Positions 17,081 through 25,429 of a stretch of DNA of 35,286 nucleotides are shown one piece after another (positions within the stretch are counted from its first letter, which is position 1; each line of letters begins with the position of its first letter). The notes beneath the pieces are model-generated. The model saw only the letters and a list, made by a program, of their open reading frames with translations, was not told where the DNA came from and did not search any database. The stretch spans positions 1-35,286 of the forward strand of contig VGDM01000023.1 of the NCBI GenBank assembly GCA_016869715.1, given 5' to 3'. The position numbers and the translations under genes are program-made. The DNA comes from Alphaproteobacteria bacterium. Its GTDB lineage: Bacteria > Pseudomonadota > Alphaproteobacteria > Acetobacterales > Acetobacteraceae.

Positions 17081-18168
17081 GCGAGACTTCACAAGTTACT
17101 GGGCTCGCTCCGAGCGACGGCCTTATTGTCGTGCTTGATGATGGTTCGCAGCGTCAATATCGCATATCGGACATAACATTCTTGGTGGCTCCCCATCCAG
17201 ATGGGGCGCGCGGCTTGATCATGCCTATCACGGGAAGCACCCTTCGCCTCGCCTTCGCGCAGGTCTCCTTCATGGAGGCCCTTCGCCAACATCCCAGGTT
17301 CGGCCTTGGCATACGTCGCGGTCGGGAGCTAGAACGACGTCAAATATTCTATTGGATAATGGGCGTTGCCGCGAGCCTCATCTTCATTGTTCTCGTTGTC
17401 ACACCCATTTCTGCAGAACGTATCGCGACGGCCATTCCGCCCAGCTATGAGCGCCGCCTGGGCACTGCTGTGGCATAGCAAGTGGTAAGCAACCTGTCTT
17501 CGTCCCGAGCGGGCGCCATTTGCAGTAACCCATCCGCCCGCGAGGCCCTTGATCGCTTTATTGCACGTGTTAAGGCGGTAGCAAATGCCCCGCATCCCAT
17601 CGTGATCCGCGTATCGGAAGCGTCTGCGGTAAACGCCTTTGCCGTCCCTGGGGGCCAAATCATCCTCCTTTCCGGGCTTATCGCCTCCACCGAAGCACCA
17701 GAAGAGCTTACTGGCATCGTCGCGCATGAAATTGCCCATTTCGTTCGGCGTGACCCTGCGCGCGGCATGATACGAAGCATGGCCGTGGGGGCTGTAGCGG
17801 GTTTGGTTTTTGGCGATGCACTCACCTTTTCAACGCTTGGGGTTTTGGCCGCCTCACTGCTGCGAACCTCCTATTCTCGCGATGTGGAAACCAAGACCAA
17901 TATGCTTGCTTTCGAGATTTTGGCGGCCGCGAACATGGATACAAAGGGCTTCGCCACGTTTTTCGAACGCCCGCAGAAAGAAGAGGGTGAACATTCAAAG
18001 GGTGTTACAGCCCATCTTTCAACCCATCCGCCTTCCGAGCAACGCACAGCCTTGGCGCCCGCCGCATCCAAGCCAGGCCTTTCGAAGCCAGCACTTTCAA
18101 GTAAAGCCTGGCGGGACATCAAGCGCGATTGCGGGTCGAGGGACGCAACCAGCACGAGATTGCCGTGA
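17008..18168 (+). pseudogene. M48 family metallopeptidase interrupted by an amber codon
   Basis: A single frame from 17008 to 18168 broken only by a TAG at 17476-17478. Before it are an N-terminal cytosolic region and a membrane helix (IMGVAASLIFIVLVVTPI); after it is the protease domain with ICSNPSAREALDRF, AFAVPGGQIILLSGLI, the zinc motif HEIAH (17725-17739) and a second hydrophobic stretch. The third-ligand motif, normally ExxxD, reads ETKTN: the Glu is present but Asp has become Asn. The family sequence suggests Glu (GAG) at the TAG position. The 5-prime boundary is uncertain because it overlaps the DUF898 remnant. Either the gene is dead, the second part (from the GTG at 17482) is translated alone, or the amber codon is read through; loss is most likely. 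Confidence 0.75.
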
Positions 18169-18184
18169 TTTTGTAATAACGAGC

Positions 18185-18366
18185 TCAATAGCCGCAATCG
18201 TCCATCGCCACACCGGCCAATACCCTGCCACCATGGCCGATATAGACATCATGGCCCAGCTTGACCCAAGCCTTAAGCCGTTCGGCGAAAAACGCGCTGT
18301 CGCGCTGCCGCGTCGCGTCATAATATTCTGGAATCACTCGCCCGCTCGGAAAATACACCCAATCAA
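18185..18366 (-). pseudogene. Remnant of a hexapeptide-repeat acyltransferase (phosphonate-cluster type)
   Basis: On the minus strand about 55 codons read SGRVIPEYYDATRQRDSAFF, then KLGHDVYIGHGGRVLAGVAM and a TGA at 18185. This resembles the middle of left-handed beta-helix acetyltransferases found in phosphonate-use clusters, where the usual text is close to DDAAFFxWRR...IGHDVWIGHGAVVLPGV. Both the beginning and the end of such a gene are missing, and the fragment starts inside the 3-prime end of anmK. It is therefore a truncated leftover with no expected function. Confidence 0.55.
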
Positions 18367-19460
18367 AGCAGCGCGCCGATAATCCGCCCGCCCGTCAGCG
18401 GGTGCGGCACGCCGGTGGTGCCGGGGAAGCTCAGCGGCAGGCCGCGTGCCACTCGGGCCGCCAGCACGCCGAAAGCCTGGGCTTCCAGCGCATCGCCATC
18501 CCAGCCCGCGACCTCAACGGGGCGCACCGGTTCTTCCAAAGCGCCGCCGAGTGCCTTCATCAGCGCTGGGTTGCGCCGCCCGCCGCCGGCGACCAGCCAT
18601 TGCAGCGGCGGTTCAGGGAAGTGCCGCCCGGCAGCAGCCACGCAGACGGCACAGAAGGCGACCAGGGTCGCCGCGCCATCGGCGGCGGAAAGGCTGCCCG
18701 CGCCCGCTTCCCGCAGCGCACGGTCAAAATCCAGCCGATCGAGCGATTTCGGCGGCGGCGCGGCCAGATAAGGATGCGCCATCAACCGCCCCAGCACCGC
18801 GCCATCCGCGTGGCCGGCCAAAGCGAGCTTGCCTGCCGCATCATAATCCTTGCCGGTATGTTGCCGCGCCCAATCATCCAAAGGCCCATTGGCCGGGCCG
18901 GTATCGAAGGCGAGCATCTCCCCCTCTGGCCCCAGCCAGGTCACATTGCCAACGCCGCCAAGGTTCAGAATGGCCAGCGGCTTCGGCAAGGGCGCGGCCA
19001 GGGCGCGATGAAACACCGGCACCAAGGGCGCGCCCTGGCCGCCGGCAGCGACATCGGCGCTGCGGAAATCGTAAGCGACACTCATGCCCGTTCGGCGCGC
19101 CAGCATCGCGGCATCGCCGATCTGCCAGGTAAAGGGGGTGCCGCTGCGTCCAGGTGCGGCGGGGCTATGCAGGATGGTTTGGCCGTGAAAGCCGATCAGG
19201 TCCGCCGGCAGGCCAATGGCTTCCACCGCTTCGGCGTGGCGTTCGGTCAGGCGGCGTGTGGCATCCAGCAATTCCGGGTCATTGGGCGTCAGGTTTTCGG
19301 CGCGGTCCAACAGGGACCGCAGCGCGCGGCGCAGCGCAGGGTCATAGGGCAGGGTCTGGCGCGGGCCGAAGCGCGCAATCGCCTCCCCATCCGTTTCCAG
19401 ATAGGCAGCATCCACGCCATCCAGTGACGTGCCACTCATAAGGCCGATGGTTCTCAGCAT
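18363..19460 (-). CDS. anmK: Anhydro-N-acetylmuramic acid kinase
   Basis: A 365-residue sugar kinase of the ASKHA fold that phosphorylates and opens anhydro-N-acetylmuramic acid during recycling of cell-wall peptides. The phosphate-binding GLMSGTSLDGVDAAY at 6-20 is diagnostic, followed by IGFHGQT, LNLGGVGNVTWL, AFDTGPANGPLDDW and VAGGGRRNPAL. Length is normal. It starts with ATG 79 bases from the divergent tyrS start, so the promoters share this short gap. A long open frame on the opposite strand is only a GC-rich shadow. The 3-prime end abuts an acyltransferase remnant. Confidence 0.95.
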   Translation of the reverse strand: MLRTIGLMSGTSLDGVDAAYLETDGEAIARFGPRQTLPYDPALRRALRSLLDRAENLTPNDPELLDATRRLTERHAEAVEAIGLPADLIGFHGQTILHSPAAPGRSGTPFTWQIGDAAMLARRTGMSVAYDFRSADVAAGGQGAPLVPVFHRALAAPLPKPLAILNLGGVGNVTWLGPEGEMLAFDTGPANGPLDDWARQHTGKDYDAAGKLALAGHADGAVLGRLMAHPYLAAPPPKSLDRLDFDRALREAGAGSLSAADGAATLVAFCAVCVAAAGRHFPEPPLQWLVAGGGRRNPALMKALGGALEEPVRPVEVAGWDGDALEAQAFGVLAARVARGLPLSFPGTTGVPHPLTGGRIIGALL

Positions 19461-19539
19461 GATGGGGACGTGCTACCCCCGCGCGCCTGTCGATGGAAGT
19501 CCCCGGCAGAGATCAGGTTTCGAGAAACGGAATAGCATT

Positions 19540-20775
19540 ATGAACAGCGCGCGAAGCGATTTCCTGCATGTGGCGCGGGAACGCGGCTATATCCACCAGA
19601 CCACGGAAGAAGGCGCCTTTCTGGCGCGGCTGCAGGCTGGGCCGCTCGCCGGCTATATCGGCTTTGATGCGACCGCCGATAGCCTGCATGTCGGGTCCCT
19701 GATGCAGATCATGCTGCTGCGCCTGATGCAGCAGACCGGTAATCGCCCCGTGGTGCTGATGGGCGGTGGCACGACGAAAGTGGGCGATCCTTCCTTCCGG
19801 ACTGAGGCGCGGCCCTTGCTTTCGGATACGCAGATTGAAACCAATAAGACCGGCATTCGCAAGGTATTCGATGCCTTTCTGACCTTCGGCGACGGCCCGA
19901 CCGATGCCATCATGCTCGACAACGCAGAATGGCTGGACAGGCTGCTGTATATTCCCTTTCTGCGCGATGTGGGCAGGCATTTCAGTGTCAATCGCATGCT
20001 GACGATGGAAAGCGTGAAGCAAAGGCTGGAACGCGATCAGCCGCTGAGCTTTCTTGAATTCAATTACATGCTTTTGCAGGCCTATGACTTCCTGGAATTG
20101 CGCCGGCGCCATGGTGTGGTGCTGCAAATGGGCGGGTCTGATCAATGGGGCAATATCGTCATGGGCACTGATCTGATCCGGCGCATGGATCAGGCGGAAG
20201 CCTTTGGCCTGACAACGCCGCTGATCACCACGGCATCCGGGGCGAAGATGGGCAAGACGGCGCAGGGCGCCGTGTGGCTCAATGCTGATCGTGTTTCGCC
20301 GTATGATTACTGGCAATTCTGGCGCAATACGGAAGATGCCGATGTGGCGCGCTTCATGGGGCTGTTCACCGCATTGCCGATGACTGACATCGCCCGCCAC
20401 GCCGCGCTGCAAGGCGCTGAGGTGAATGAGGCAAAGAAGGTGCTCGCCACCGAAGCCTGCGCGCTGCTGCATGGCCGCGCGGCGGCGGAAGCGGCAGCCG
20501 AGACAGCGCGCAAGGCGTTTCAGGAAGGGCTGAATGCGACGAGCCTGCCGACGGTGGTCTCGGTGCTGCCCTCACCGATCATTGACGTGCTGGTGGAACA
20601 CAAGCTGGTCCCAAGCAAAGGTGAGGCGCGACGCCTGATCGCCAATGGCGGCATTTACGCCAATAACCAGCCCGTCACTGCGATTGATATCATACTAAAG
20701 AGTGACAATCTGCAAGACGGCGTCATCAAGCTTTCGATTGGCAAGAAGCGCCATGTCCTGCTGAAGCCGGCCTGA
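19540..20775 (+). CDS. tyrS: Tyrosyl-tRNA synthetase
   Basis: A 411-residue class I aminoacyl-tRNA synthetase that charges tRNA-Tyr. Visible: YIGFDATADSLHVGSL with the HIGH-equivalent HVGS, the tyrosine pocket with YMLLQAYDF and QMGGSDQWGNI, the KMSKS-equivalent KMGKT at about 233, and a C-terminal S4 RNA-binding domain (SKGEARRLIANGGIYANNQPV). The ATG at 19540 gives the standard N-terminus MNSARSDFLHVARERGY; the frame is open further upstream but that part overlaps anmK and is not conserved. Its stop is 2 bases from the stop of the convergent MFS gene. Confidence 0.96.
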   Translation: MNSARSDFLHVARERGYIHQTTEEGAFLARLQAGPLAGYIGFDATADSLHVGSLMQIMLLRLMQQTGNRPVVLMGGGTTKVGDPSFRTEARPLLSDTQIETNKTGIRKVFDAFLTFGDGPTDAIMLDNAEWLDRLLYIPFLRDVGRHFSVNRMLTMESVKQRLERDQPLSFLEFNYMLLQAYDFLELRRRHGVVLQMGGSDQWGNIVMGTDLIRRMDQAEAFGLTTPLITTASGAKMGKTAQGAVWLNADRVSPYDYWQFWRNTEDADVARFMGLFTALPMTDIARHAALQGAEVNEAKKVLATEACALLHGRAAAEAAAETARKAFQEGLNATSLPTVVSVLPSPIIDVLVEHKLVPSKGEARRLIANGGIYANNQPVTAIDIILKSDNLQDGVIKLSIGKKRHVLLKPA

Positions 20776-20777
20776 CC

Positions 20778-21986
20778 TTACCCGGCTTTACTCCACAACT
20801 CCGGCTGCAATTCTTCCTTGCGGTTCGGAAACAGCATGGCGGAGGCGAGGGTTAGGCAAGCAACCCCACCAAGCACCAGCATGGAAAGTGCCAGCGATCC
20901 TGCCGCTTCGTGCAAAAAGCCGATCAGGGGTGAGGCAATCGCCGCGCCCAAAAAGCCAACTGTGAAGCGAATGGAATAAAGCTTCGCGCGCAAGGCGGGG
21001 GCGATATAACGCGCGGTCATTGTCTCATTCACTGTGACCTGCCCGAAGATGCAGGCCGCAACCAGCCCTGCCACGGGCAGCACCACCCAGCCATCCAGGA
21101 AAGCGAGTGCAAACAAGCCCGGCACCACCAGCACTGCCAGCGGCATGAACACGGTTTTGAGCGTATGCCGGTCAATCATGCGGCCCACGCTGAATTGCGC
21201 GACACCGCCGCAAATGGTGGCCAGGAAGGACAGCAGCCCCACAATCGGCAGTAATTCCGGGCTGCCGGCCAGGCGTTCTTGCATCAGCTTCGGGATCAGG
21301 AGCGTATAGGCGTTGAACACCAGGCCCGAGACAGTTGCGATGGCCAGCAAAATAACCACAGCGCGGCGCACCAGCGCGGAGGGGATCTCGGGGAATGGCG
21401 TGCCGCCGGCCTGGATGCGCGCCGAATCAAAGGGCGGTTCGCGCCAGTAGAAGAAGCCTGCGATGATGCAGGCGATGCCGGGGATGATGAAGGCCCAGCG
21501 CCAGCCCCCTTGGGCGGCGATCAAGGCCGTGATTACCGGCGCGGTTGCCACACCCAGATTGCCGAAAACGCCATTGATGCCCATGGCGCGGCCCACTTTC
21601 TCGCCAGCCGCTTCCACCAAAATCGCGGTGCCAATCGGGTGATAAATCGCCACAAAGGCCCCCATGGCGCCAAGCGTGATGGCAAGCATCATGGGCGAAG
21701 GCGCGAAGCCCGCCGCCACCATGAAAGCGCCCGAGCCCATGAAGAAGGCCATCATCAAAAAGCGCCGCCCGAAGCGATCCGCAAGCCAGCCCATCGGCAG
21801 GGCGCAAAGCCCGTAAATAACGAACATGGTGGTGCCGAGTGCGAGGATCGGCCCGTAATCCGCGCCAAAAATCACCGCATCCTGCTGCACCATGGCAAGC
21901 ACGGCGGTTGCCAGGATCAGCAAGCTGTAATGGGTGAAACTATGCGCGGCATTGATCAGAACCACCTGCCGCCGAGCCGCAACCAT
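20778..21986 (-). CDS. MFS transporter, fosmidomycin-resistance (Fsr)-like
   Basis: A 402-residue major facilitator with about 12 hydrophobic helices. The loop after helix 2 reads GWLADRFGRRF, and the segment AIYHPIGTAILVEAAGEKVGRAMGINGVFGNLG resembles Fsr-type exporters. Substrate unknown. I prefer the ATG at 21986, which has GGGGGAT a few bases upstream; a TTG at 22001 would add five residues. It follows murJ on the same strand with a gap of 12 to 27 bases, so they are probably co-transcribed. It ends 2 bases before the stop of the convergent tyrS. Confidence 0.88.
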   Translation of the reverse strand: MVAARRQVVLINAAHSFTHYSLLILATAVLAMVQQDAVIFGADYGPILALGTTMFVIYGLCALPMGWLADRFGRRFLMMAFFMGSGAFMVAAGFAPSPMMLAITLGAMGAFVAIYHPIGTAILVEAAGEKVGRAMGINGVFGNLGVATAPVITALIAAQGGWRWAFIIPGIACIIAGFFYWREPPFDSARIQAGGTPFPEIPSALVRRAVVILLAIATVSGLVFNAYTLLIPKLMQERLAGSPELLPIVGLLSFLATICGGVAQFSVGRMIDRHTLKTVFMPLAVLVVPGLFALAFLDGWVVLPVAGLVAACIFGQVTVNETMTARYIAPALRAKLYSIRFTVGFLGAAIASPLIGFLHEAAGSLALSMLVLGGVACLTLASAMLFPNRKEELQPELWSKAG

Positions 21987-22013
21987 GCGCCTATCCCCCA
22001 AAAATCCGTGGTA

Positions 22014-23570
22014 TCATGCAGGATTGCCAGCGCTTGCGCCACGGGGCGCGCGGCGGCGCAATTGGCGTACCATATCGCGCGGGTGAAAGGCGCCAAGCGC
22101 CATGGCGGCCAGGGTAAAACCCGCCATGCCGACCAGGATCATGAGGCCCGCGCGCAGCAAATTATTAAGCCCAGGCAGAACCAAGCTGATGGCGAAAACC
22201 GCAGCCGCCATGATCGCACTCGCCAGCACCAGCCGCGGCAGTACGCGCCGGCAGCGCCGGTCCATTACCAAATGCCCGCGCCGCACCAAAAGCCAGGCGA
22301 GCAAGCCGCCATTCACCCAGGCCGCGATACTGGTGGCCAAAGCCACCCCGACATGCCCCAGTACATCCATCAGGGAGAGGTTCAGCGCGAGATTGACCGC
22401 GACGGACAAAATCCCGATCCGCACCGGGGCAGAGGTATCGCCGCGCGCGAAAAACGCCGGCACAAAAACCTTGACCAACACAAAGGCAGGCAACCCGACG
22501 GCATAGGCGACCAGGGCTGAAGCCGAAGCTGCACTCGCCGCCGCATCAAAGGCGCCGCGCTGAAACAAGGCCGCAATGATCGACCCCGCCGCGACTGCCA
22601 AGCCCACCGCGCAGGGCAGCGTCAGCAACACCGCCAACTCAATCCCGCGATTAAGCGCACGATGCGCGGCAAGTTTCTCACCCAGGCGCAGATGCCGCGC
22701 GAGCAAGGGCAACAGCGCCGTACCCAGCGCCGCACCAATCACGCCGAGCGGCAGCTGCGCCACGCGATCCGCGTAATAAAGGTAGGAAACCGACCCGCTC
22801 ACCAGGAAGGACGCAATGATCACATCCACCGCGAGATTGATCTGCGTAACCCCGGCGCCGAGCACCCCAGGCACCATGCTGCGCAGTACTTGCAGAATGG
22901 GTGGTGTGAGCGCCGGGCGACGGTAAAGGCGCAGCGCCATCCCCGCCTGCCGCGCCGCAACCCAAACCATGGCAAGCTGCACGACACCGGCAGCAAAAAC
23001 CCCCCAGGCCAGGGCATGGCCAGGTGTGGGCAAATAGGGCGTGAGGCCCACCAGAGCCGCCATCAACAACAGGTTGAAAAACACCGGCGCGGCGGCGGCG
23101 GCGGCGAAGCGGTCCAGGCTATTCAGCACGCCGGAAATCAGCGCCGTCAGGCAGATCAGCGGCATGTAAAAAAACGTGATGCGCGTCAGTTCAACGGCGA
23201 GCGCGAATTTCCCTGGATTGGCGGTAAAGCCCGGCGCCAGCACGCCGATCACCTGCGGCATGAAAATCAGCGCGATCAGCGTCAGCAGCGATAGCCACAG
23301 CATCATGAGCGTGCCCATGCGTTCCGCCATCTCGCGCGCGGCGGCGCGGCCCTCGGCGGCCAGAATACCGGCAAAGGCGGGCAAAAAGGCAGCGTTGAAG
23401 GCGCCCTCACCGAACAAACGGCGGAACAGATTGGGCAGCTTGAGTGCCACAAAAAACGCATCCGCGACTAGCCCCGCCCCAAGCCGGGAGGCAATCAGCA
23501 TGTCCCGGGCGAAGCCGAGGATACGGCTCGCCATGGTCCAGCTTCCGATGGTGAACACGGAACGCAGCAT
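22014..23570 (-). CDS. murJ: Lipid II flippase MurJ (MviN)
   Basis: A 518-residue MOP-superfamily protein with about 14 transmembrane helices that flips the peptidoglycan precursor lipid II across the inner membrane. The N-terminus MLRSVFTIGSWTMASRILGFARDMLIASRLGAG and the following DAFFVALKLPNLFRRLFGEGAFNAAFLPAF are highly typical of MurJ, including the conserved Arg residues of the central cavity. The frame extends to 23690, but the ATG at 23570 gives the family start; its ribosome site is poor. It is divergent from grpE, with a 131-base gap, and upstream of the MFS transporter. Confidence 0.95.
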   Translation of the reverse strand: MLRSVFTIGSWTMASRILGFARDMLIASRLGAGLVADAFFVALKLPNLFRRLFGEGAFNAAFLPAFAGILAAEGRAAAREMAERMGTLMMLWLSLLTLIALIFMPQVIGVLAPGFTANPGKFALAVELTRITFFYMPLICLTALISGVLNSLDRFAAAAAAPVFFNLLLMAALVGLTPYLPTPGHALAWGVFAAGVVQLAMVWVAARQAGMALRLYRRPALTPPILQVLRSMVPGVLGAGVTQINLAVDVIIASFLVSGSVSYLYYADRVAQLPLGVIGAALGTALLPLLARHLRLGEKLAAHRALNRGIELAVLLTLPCAVGLAVAAGSIIAALFQRGAFDAAASAASASALVAYAVGLPAFVLVKVFVPAFFARGDTSAPVRIGILSVAVNLALNLSLMDVLGHVGVALATSIAAWVNGGLLAWLLVRRGHLVMDRRCRRVLPRLVLASAIMAAAVFAISLVLPGLNNLLRAGLMILVGMAGFTLAAMALGAFHPRDMVRQLRRRAPRGASAGNPA

Positions 23571-23611
23571 GGAAGAGGGTGTAGGCGCGGGCGGGGCGAA
23601 GCGGAAGGGCG

Positions 23612-23640
23612 CTTGTCCTGAAGGCCCTGTGCGCCTAGGT
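23612..23640 (+). promoter_or_regulatory. Candidate heat-shock (sigma-32) promoter of grpE
   Basis: CTTG at 23612-23615 and CCTAGGT at 23634-23640 are separated by 18 bases. This is near the heat-shock consensus described for alphaproteobacteria (CTTG, 17-18 bases, CYTATNT), with one mismatch in the second element. It lies about 60 bases before the grpE start, a plausible distance. Such short matches occur by chance, so this is a candidate only. Confidence 0.35.
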
Positions 23641-23701
23641 GATAGGGCGTCACCCAGGCACTGATGCCGAACCTTTCCGCGAGTAACCACCCAAGACCAA
23701 G

Positions 23702-24256
23702 ATGATCGATACGAACGACCCGGACACCCCAGAAACGGCGGCGCAAGAACCGGCCCCCGAAGCCCCCGCGATGACCGCCGAGGAACGGCTAGTCATTCTG
23801 GCGCAGGAGATGGAGGCTTTGCGCGACAAATGGCTGCGCTCCGAAGCTGAAATGCAGAATTTGCGGGCGCGCACCCAGCGCGAAGTGGCCGATGCGCGGG
23901 CCTATGCAACGCAGAAATTCGCGAGCGATGTGGTGGAAGCGGCCGAGAACCTGCGCCGCGGCATCGAAGCCCTGCCGGCGCCTGCAGAGGATGAACCCGA
24001 TCTGCTGACCAAACTCCGTGCCGGGTTTGAGGGGGTGGAGCGGTCCTTCCTGGGTATCTTGGAACGCAACGGCGTGCAGCGCCACGACCCCAAGGGCCAG
24101 GCTTTCGACCCGGAAAAGCACCAGGCGATGGCCCAGCAGTCCGCGCCGGAAGGTGTGGCGCCGGGGACAGTGCTGCATGGCTGGACTTCGGCCTGGACGC
24201 TGAATGGCCGGCTGCTGAAGCCCGCCATGGTGGTGGTGGCGAAGGCCGAGGGGTGA
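23702..24256 (+). CDS. grpE: Nucleotide exchange factor GrpE
   Basis: A 184-residue cofactor of the DnaK chaperone that speeds ADP release. It has an acidic, proline-rich N-terminus, a long helix (LVILAQEMEALRDKWLRSEAEMQNLRARTQRE) that forms the dimer, and the C-terminal beta domain with FDPEKHQAM and GTVLHGWTLNGRLLKPAMVVVAK-like text. Length is normal. Neither dnaK nor hrcA is next to it; a single-gene heat-shock unit is likely. A possible sigma-32 promoter lies upstream. A 102-base gap of no clear content separates it from the next gene. Confidence 0.95.
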   Translation: MIDTNDPDTPETAAQEPAPEAPAMTAEERLVILAQEMEALRDKWLRSEAEMQNLRARTQREVADARAYATQKFASDVVEAAENLRRGIEALPAPAEDEPDLLTKLRAGFEGVERSFLGILERNGVQRHDPKGQAFDPEKHQAMAQQSAPEGVAPGTVLHGWTSAWTLNGRLLKPAMVVVAKAEG

Positions 24257-24358
24257 TGACGCGGGTCTTGCACCCTATGGTTGAAAAAAACCTCTGAACA
24301 GCGGCAGCATAGCCTCGTTGCTTAGAACGGGGGGACCTGCCCGATATCCAAATGGCTT

Positions 24359-25406
24359 ATGCGTTCCTCATTTGGCATTCCTGTCGGGTCTAACCTGGGG
24401 CGTCGCGACTTTTCCTTGCAGCATGCGGCCGTTGTTTTGCTGGGGCGCACATTCCCACTTGCCGGCAATCAGGCGATTGCGGCAGATGGCAATGCTGCAA
24501 CTCATGGCAGCCTACACGCGCGCCTGAAGGCGACTTCCCTGATGATCCTAGTGGATGGTCAGCAACGCGGTAGCGGAACCCTGGTTCACGCCGATGGCTT
24601 CGCCATTACGGCGGCGCTTGTGATTATTCAAAAAGGCAAGCGCATTGAAGTTGTTGCAACCTCGGCTGAGAGGCTTGGCGCAGAGGTGGTCGCGGTTGAT
24701 CTGGGTCATGATTCGGCGCTGCTTCGCTTACCCGTACGTGAGGGTGGCTATCCCTTTCTGCCCTTGGCGGAGGAATTACCCGCGCTAGGTACGGACCCGT
24801 TTTACCTTGGCACTCCCGTGCCGATACAGAGGCCGGTCTGGCTTCGCGCCATGATTTCTGGCGATGGGATCGCTTTCACGCACTTTCGCGATATTGGTTA
24901 TATTTCAGTAATGACCTTGGCGGCGAGTATGCTACGTGGCAGCTCAGGTGGTGCTTTTGTTGATGGCAGGCGTGTACTTTTAAGAATTCTCGTTGGCGGC
25001 ACCATGCAAAATGACGCGCCTGCTGGTTTTCTGTACGCAAGCCCAAGTGTCGCTATCCCCAAACTGCTCACCAGCCGCCAAAACGCGGCCACGCCTCTTT
25101 TGGGAATGGTTGTGTCGGAACTTTCGCGACAGCATCCAAATTATCATCGCCTATTTCCGGCAGAGATCGAGGGGCTGTTTGTTGCGACAGTGATACAAAA
25201 TGCACTAGCGGCACGCGCCGGCGTAAACGAATGGGACTTGGTGATCGAAGCCGAGGGGCAGAGGGTAGCGACAGTCAACGGTTTTTTCGCTGCTACGAAG
25301 CAAGAGACCAAATGAGAGCGTTATGATTGGGCTCCTGGAGCCGGGCGCTTCAACCAAGCGCAATGTGACAATCACGCTAGGCCTGATGGAGGCTTCCTGG
25401 CGCTAG
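24359..25406 (+). pseudogene. DegP-like trypsin protease with PDZ domain, degraded
   Basis: A trypsin-like (S1C) protease of about 340 residues. The chymotrypsin fold is recognisable: GSGTLVHADGFAITAALVI, then the catalytic Asp in DLGHDSALLRL, then the nucleophile Ser in RGSSGGAFVDG (codon 24944-24946). The catalytic His, expected where the motif normally reads TNNHV, is Leu (CTT at 24617-24619, one base from CAT). The frame stops at 25315 within the PDZ domain, but the rest of that domain (LLEPGASTKRNVTITLGLM) continues in another frame to a TAG at 25406, so a frameshift near 25300-25325 is likely. It is probably dead or at best a non-enzymatic relict. The start is uncertain; an ATG at 24359 precedes a weak secretion-like segment. 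Confidence 0.7.
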
Positions 25407-25429
25407 GAAGGAGGCGCAATGCCAGGGGC

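Noticed and set aside
18402..19427. 341-codon open frame on the plus strand
   Set aside because: It lies fully antisense to the clear anmK gene and its text has no domain or ribosome site; it is an effect of high GC.
21279..22520. 413-codon open frame on the plus strand across the MFS gene and murJ
   Set aside because: Antisense to two membrane-protein genes and very rich in His, Gln and Arg, a typical shadow of hydrophobic codons.
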